From Brettanomyces bruxellensis (Eukaryota > Ascomycota > Pichiomycetes > Pichiales > Pichiaceae): 64,000 bases of DNA. Each line of letters opens with the position of its first letter. Position 1 is the first letter of the stretch. This document shows, piece by piece, positions 61,913 through 64,000 of the stretch. Both the position numbers and the translations under genes were made by a program. The stretch lies in NCBI RefSeq assembly GCF_011074885.1, contig NC_054688.1:558001-622000 (forward strand), read 5' to 3'. A model generated the notes under the pieces. The model had not been told where the DNA came from. It ran no database searches and saw only the letters and a program-made list of their open reading frames with translations.

Positions 61913-64000
61913 TGTTACAATAAAGTTAAAAAGTAAGAAAATATGTAAATTTACATTTCTATTTTCTATAATAGCTATATTGATACATAGTGAAAGATGA
62001 ATATGTATTTTCTTCTTTCCAATATATATGTACATTTTTGGATTAACAAGGATTCCGTAGAAAGACAAAATAACTGGACTACTTACTTACTTTGGCTCGT
62101 ACTTTTTCTATGTGTGCGCGCTTGAGGATTTTTAATTGCGAATACGGTGGATATATAATTTTACTTGGCACATAATCACGGGCACACAAATTTGCCTTTC
62201 ATTTGGATTTTTCACCCAATTGCAATTAAATGTTATCACAATTTCTATCATTCATGATATTTACACTTACTACCTGTTTAACACATTAAACTACTTCTCA
62301 GATCAAAGTTATGTGCAAAGCATGTCCTCAAGTATTTGAATTTGAAGTATTTTGCACAAGTTGCTGAAAATAATGTAGTGAGACGTTATAAATTGTTTCC
62401 GGCAGCTTGATATGTAAGTCAGTATGTTTTTTAAGTGCCACAAATTTACTTTTCCCTTCATCCCACGATATTCGTCTAAACATTTGTTTTGAAAAAAAAA
62501 GGATTTCACGTAACCTGTTTAGTGCCGGATTGGGGTATTTTTAGAAATCCAAAAAAAATGGGCACAATTTTCTGAGAATTGATGCGACACGAAGAATCCC
62601 AAATTTAAAAAGGGTTATTTGAGTTTTGCCAGAAACTGTACTACATAATTATTACTTTGAGTTTAAGGAAGACAAGCTATTTATTATATTCTAATTTGAA
62701 TTGAATCTCAATTTTATATTGATTGTATCATAAGTTATCAACATAGTCCAGATTAATATCATTATTGACTATTATTAGTCTCTTTGAGTTTTGTAAGTTC
62801 ACAAATGAGGAATTGATACCTAACTAGTATCAAAACAATGAAAGCATAGAATAACGAAGTTTTATGTGGAACAAGTTTTATTGTCTATTATGTTGTAGAA
62901 GAAGAACAACAAAAACTATGTAAAATTAACACATCCTCGTGTGTTTATACTAAATTTAATATACAAGTTATATATCGCAGCAATGATCAAAAATTATAAT
63001 TAATCTGGTAATACCAACTTTAACGGCTAGATCAAATTTACCATTTACCGTTTTCACACTAAACTAATTAGGTTCAAACAAATTTTAGTTACCATTCACT
63101 GAATTTGTAATAATGTTGATAGGATTTAAGTGCAGTACTAGTTATTTGCGATACATGCGTTCAAACAGTATACTTTCTTGATGCTAAAAAAATGTTAAAC
63201 GTTTTTTGTTATCTTTGGTCTCGGGGATTTTGCAGACAAGTGAAAGGTGGGAACACTTTGTTAAAGTTAGTGTTACCAGATCTATATAGTATTTCGATAT
63301 GTATTGTAGTATATAATAAAGAGTATGTATAATGATATACAAAAGGGAAAATTTTCACTTTATATAGATGTAGTTCTCGTATTAATCAGATTATAACAAT
63401 ACCATCTTTCCTTACTTGAACTCCATTATTCAAGAGCTTCATTGTTTTGACACACTTGTGTTCTTTCGAGGCGGTTGTGGATCATTCTGATGTTTACTTT
63501 TAAATTTGTTGGCATTAGTTTGGTGATCATTTCTGCTGAAAAATGTTTTAACGTAATATGTAACCGTGAATTTCGATTTTCAAATGCGTCTTTATTTATA
63601 GATGCTAATTCATTAGTTCTAAGTCGTCTATAAATCCTACTCACGTTTTTTTTCTTGGCATAAAATGGTATTTTTCATTCTCTTTCTTTTTATTTGATTC
63701 CAAATGCCTCTAGTTCGGTTTGATCCATTCTAAATATAATACGTGGTTTTGTGCATTCCTTCACAGAGATAAGGCTTATTTGACAGCCTGCAAACCAATT
63801 ACAACTATACTTGTATTATCATATCACGTAATCACTTGTTTTTATTCGCCTTATTTCATGTTCTAGGTTATCATTATTGTGAGAGAATAAACATGAATTG
63901 TATCTTCATTGGGCTGTGCTCTATTCTGTAGTGTTGTGGGAGGAAAAGGGGAAGAAATGAAGTTGACGGCTGCGCTATCGTAATAATGAAAACTAATAGC
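61913..64000. other. AT-rich region without genes
   Basis: The last 2.1 kb of the window contains no supported gene. It is markedly AT-rich and has many short frames broken by stops. A 72-residue minus frame at 63426-63644 (ending RTQVCQNNEALE) has slightly protein-like composition but no recognisable family. No tRNA, LTR or transposase was seen. It may be the upstream region of the transporter and of a gene beyond the window edge, or decayed sequence. Confidence 0.55.

Noticed and set aside
63426..63644. 72-residue minus-strand frame near the right edge
   Set aside because: Composition is moderately protein-like but it is short, isolated in AT-rich sequence and matches no family I know; evidence is too weak to call a gene.

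Overview
This window looks like a chromosomal segment of a budding yeast (Saccharomycotina). It is AT-rich and gene-dense, with about 33 protein genes on both strands. Genes are mostly uninterrupted. The two introns I can place carry consensus GTAAGT 5' splice sites and a perfect TACTAAC branch point. CTG codons fall at conserved leucine positions in ERG27 and RRP3, so the genetic code looks standard rather than CUG-Ser. A sphingolipid delta-4 desaturase (absent from Saccharomyces), a dihydroxyacetone kinase and a GT8 glycosyltransferase not found in Saccharomyces suggest the Pichiaceae/methylotroph side of the tree (Pichia, Brettanomyces, Ogataea, Komagataella). I cannot name the species.

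Layout. 1-9 kb: ERG27 (sterol C-3 ketoreductase), SSF1 with a tiny 5' exon, RRP3, PRP28 and CWC2, a run of ribosome-assembly and splicing genes. 9-20 kb: MTC5 (SEA/GATOR2-type subunit), an unrecognised acidic protein, SAC6 (fimbrin), and a NOT3/NOT5 CCR4-NOT subunit whose true N-terminus lies across a 414-nt intron. 20-26 kb: PRM1 (mating cell fusion) with two pheromone-response-like elements, ATG18, and a 2-kb gap that may hide a small spliced gene. 26-32 kb: dihydroxyacetone kinase, THI20-type HMP kinase/TENA protein, a copper-fist regulator. 32-42 kb: GT8 enzyme, ANY1, CCE1, CFD1, an unrecognised coiled-coil protein, YEA4, a divergent cytochrome oxidase subunit IV-like protein. 42-50 kb: KRE6/SKN1, URN1, EHD3, sphingolipid desaturase. 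50-62 kb: an unrecognised protein, REX1/RNH70, CDC7 (with MCB-like sites upstream), GSF2, the divergent pair RPL30/RPL24, and an MFS sugar transporter. The last 2 kb (62-64 kb) is AT-rich with no supported gene.

I see no tRNA, rRNA, transposon, CRISPR array or prokaryote-type operon. Functions are mostly housekeeping: RNA processing and ribosome assembly (SSF1, RRP3, PRP28, CWC2, URN1, REX1, RPL30, RPL24), membrane and wall biogenesis (ERG27, DES1, KRE6, YEA4, ANY1), and carbon and vitamin metabolism (DAK, THI20, MFS transporter). I found no convincing undescribed multi-gene system. The most useful results are the two hidden 5' exons, the promoter motifs of PRM1, CDC7 and DAK, three orphan proteins, and the unusual subunit IV-like gene. 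All identifications come from recognising protein motifs by eye; no database search was run.
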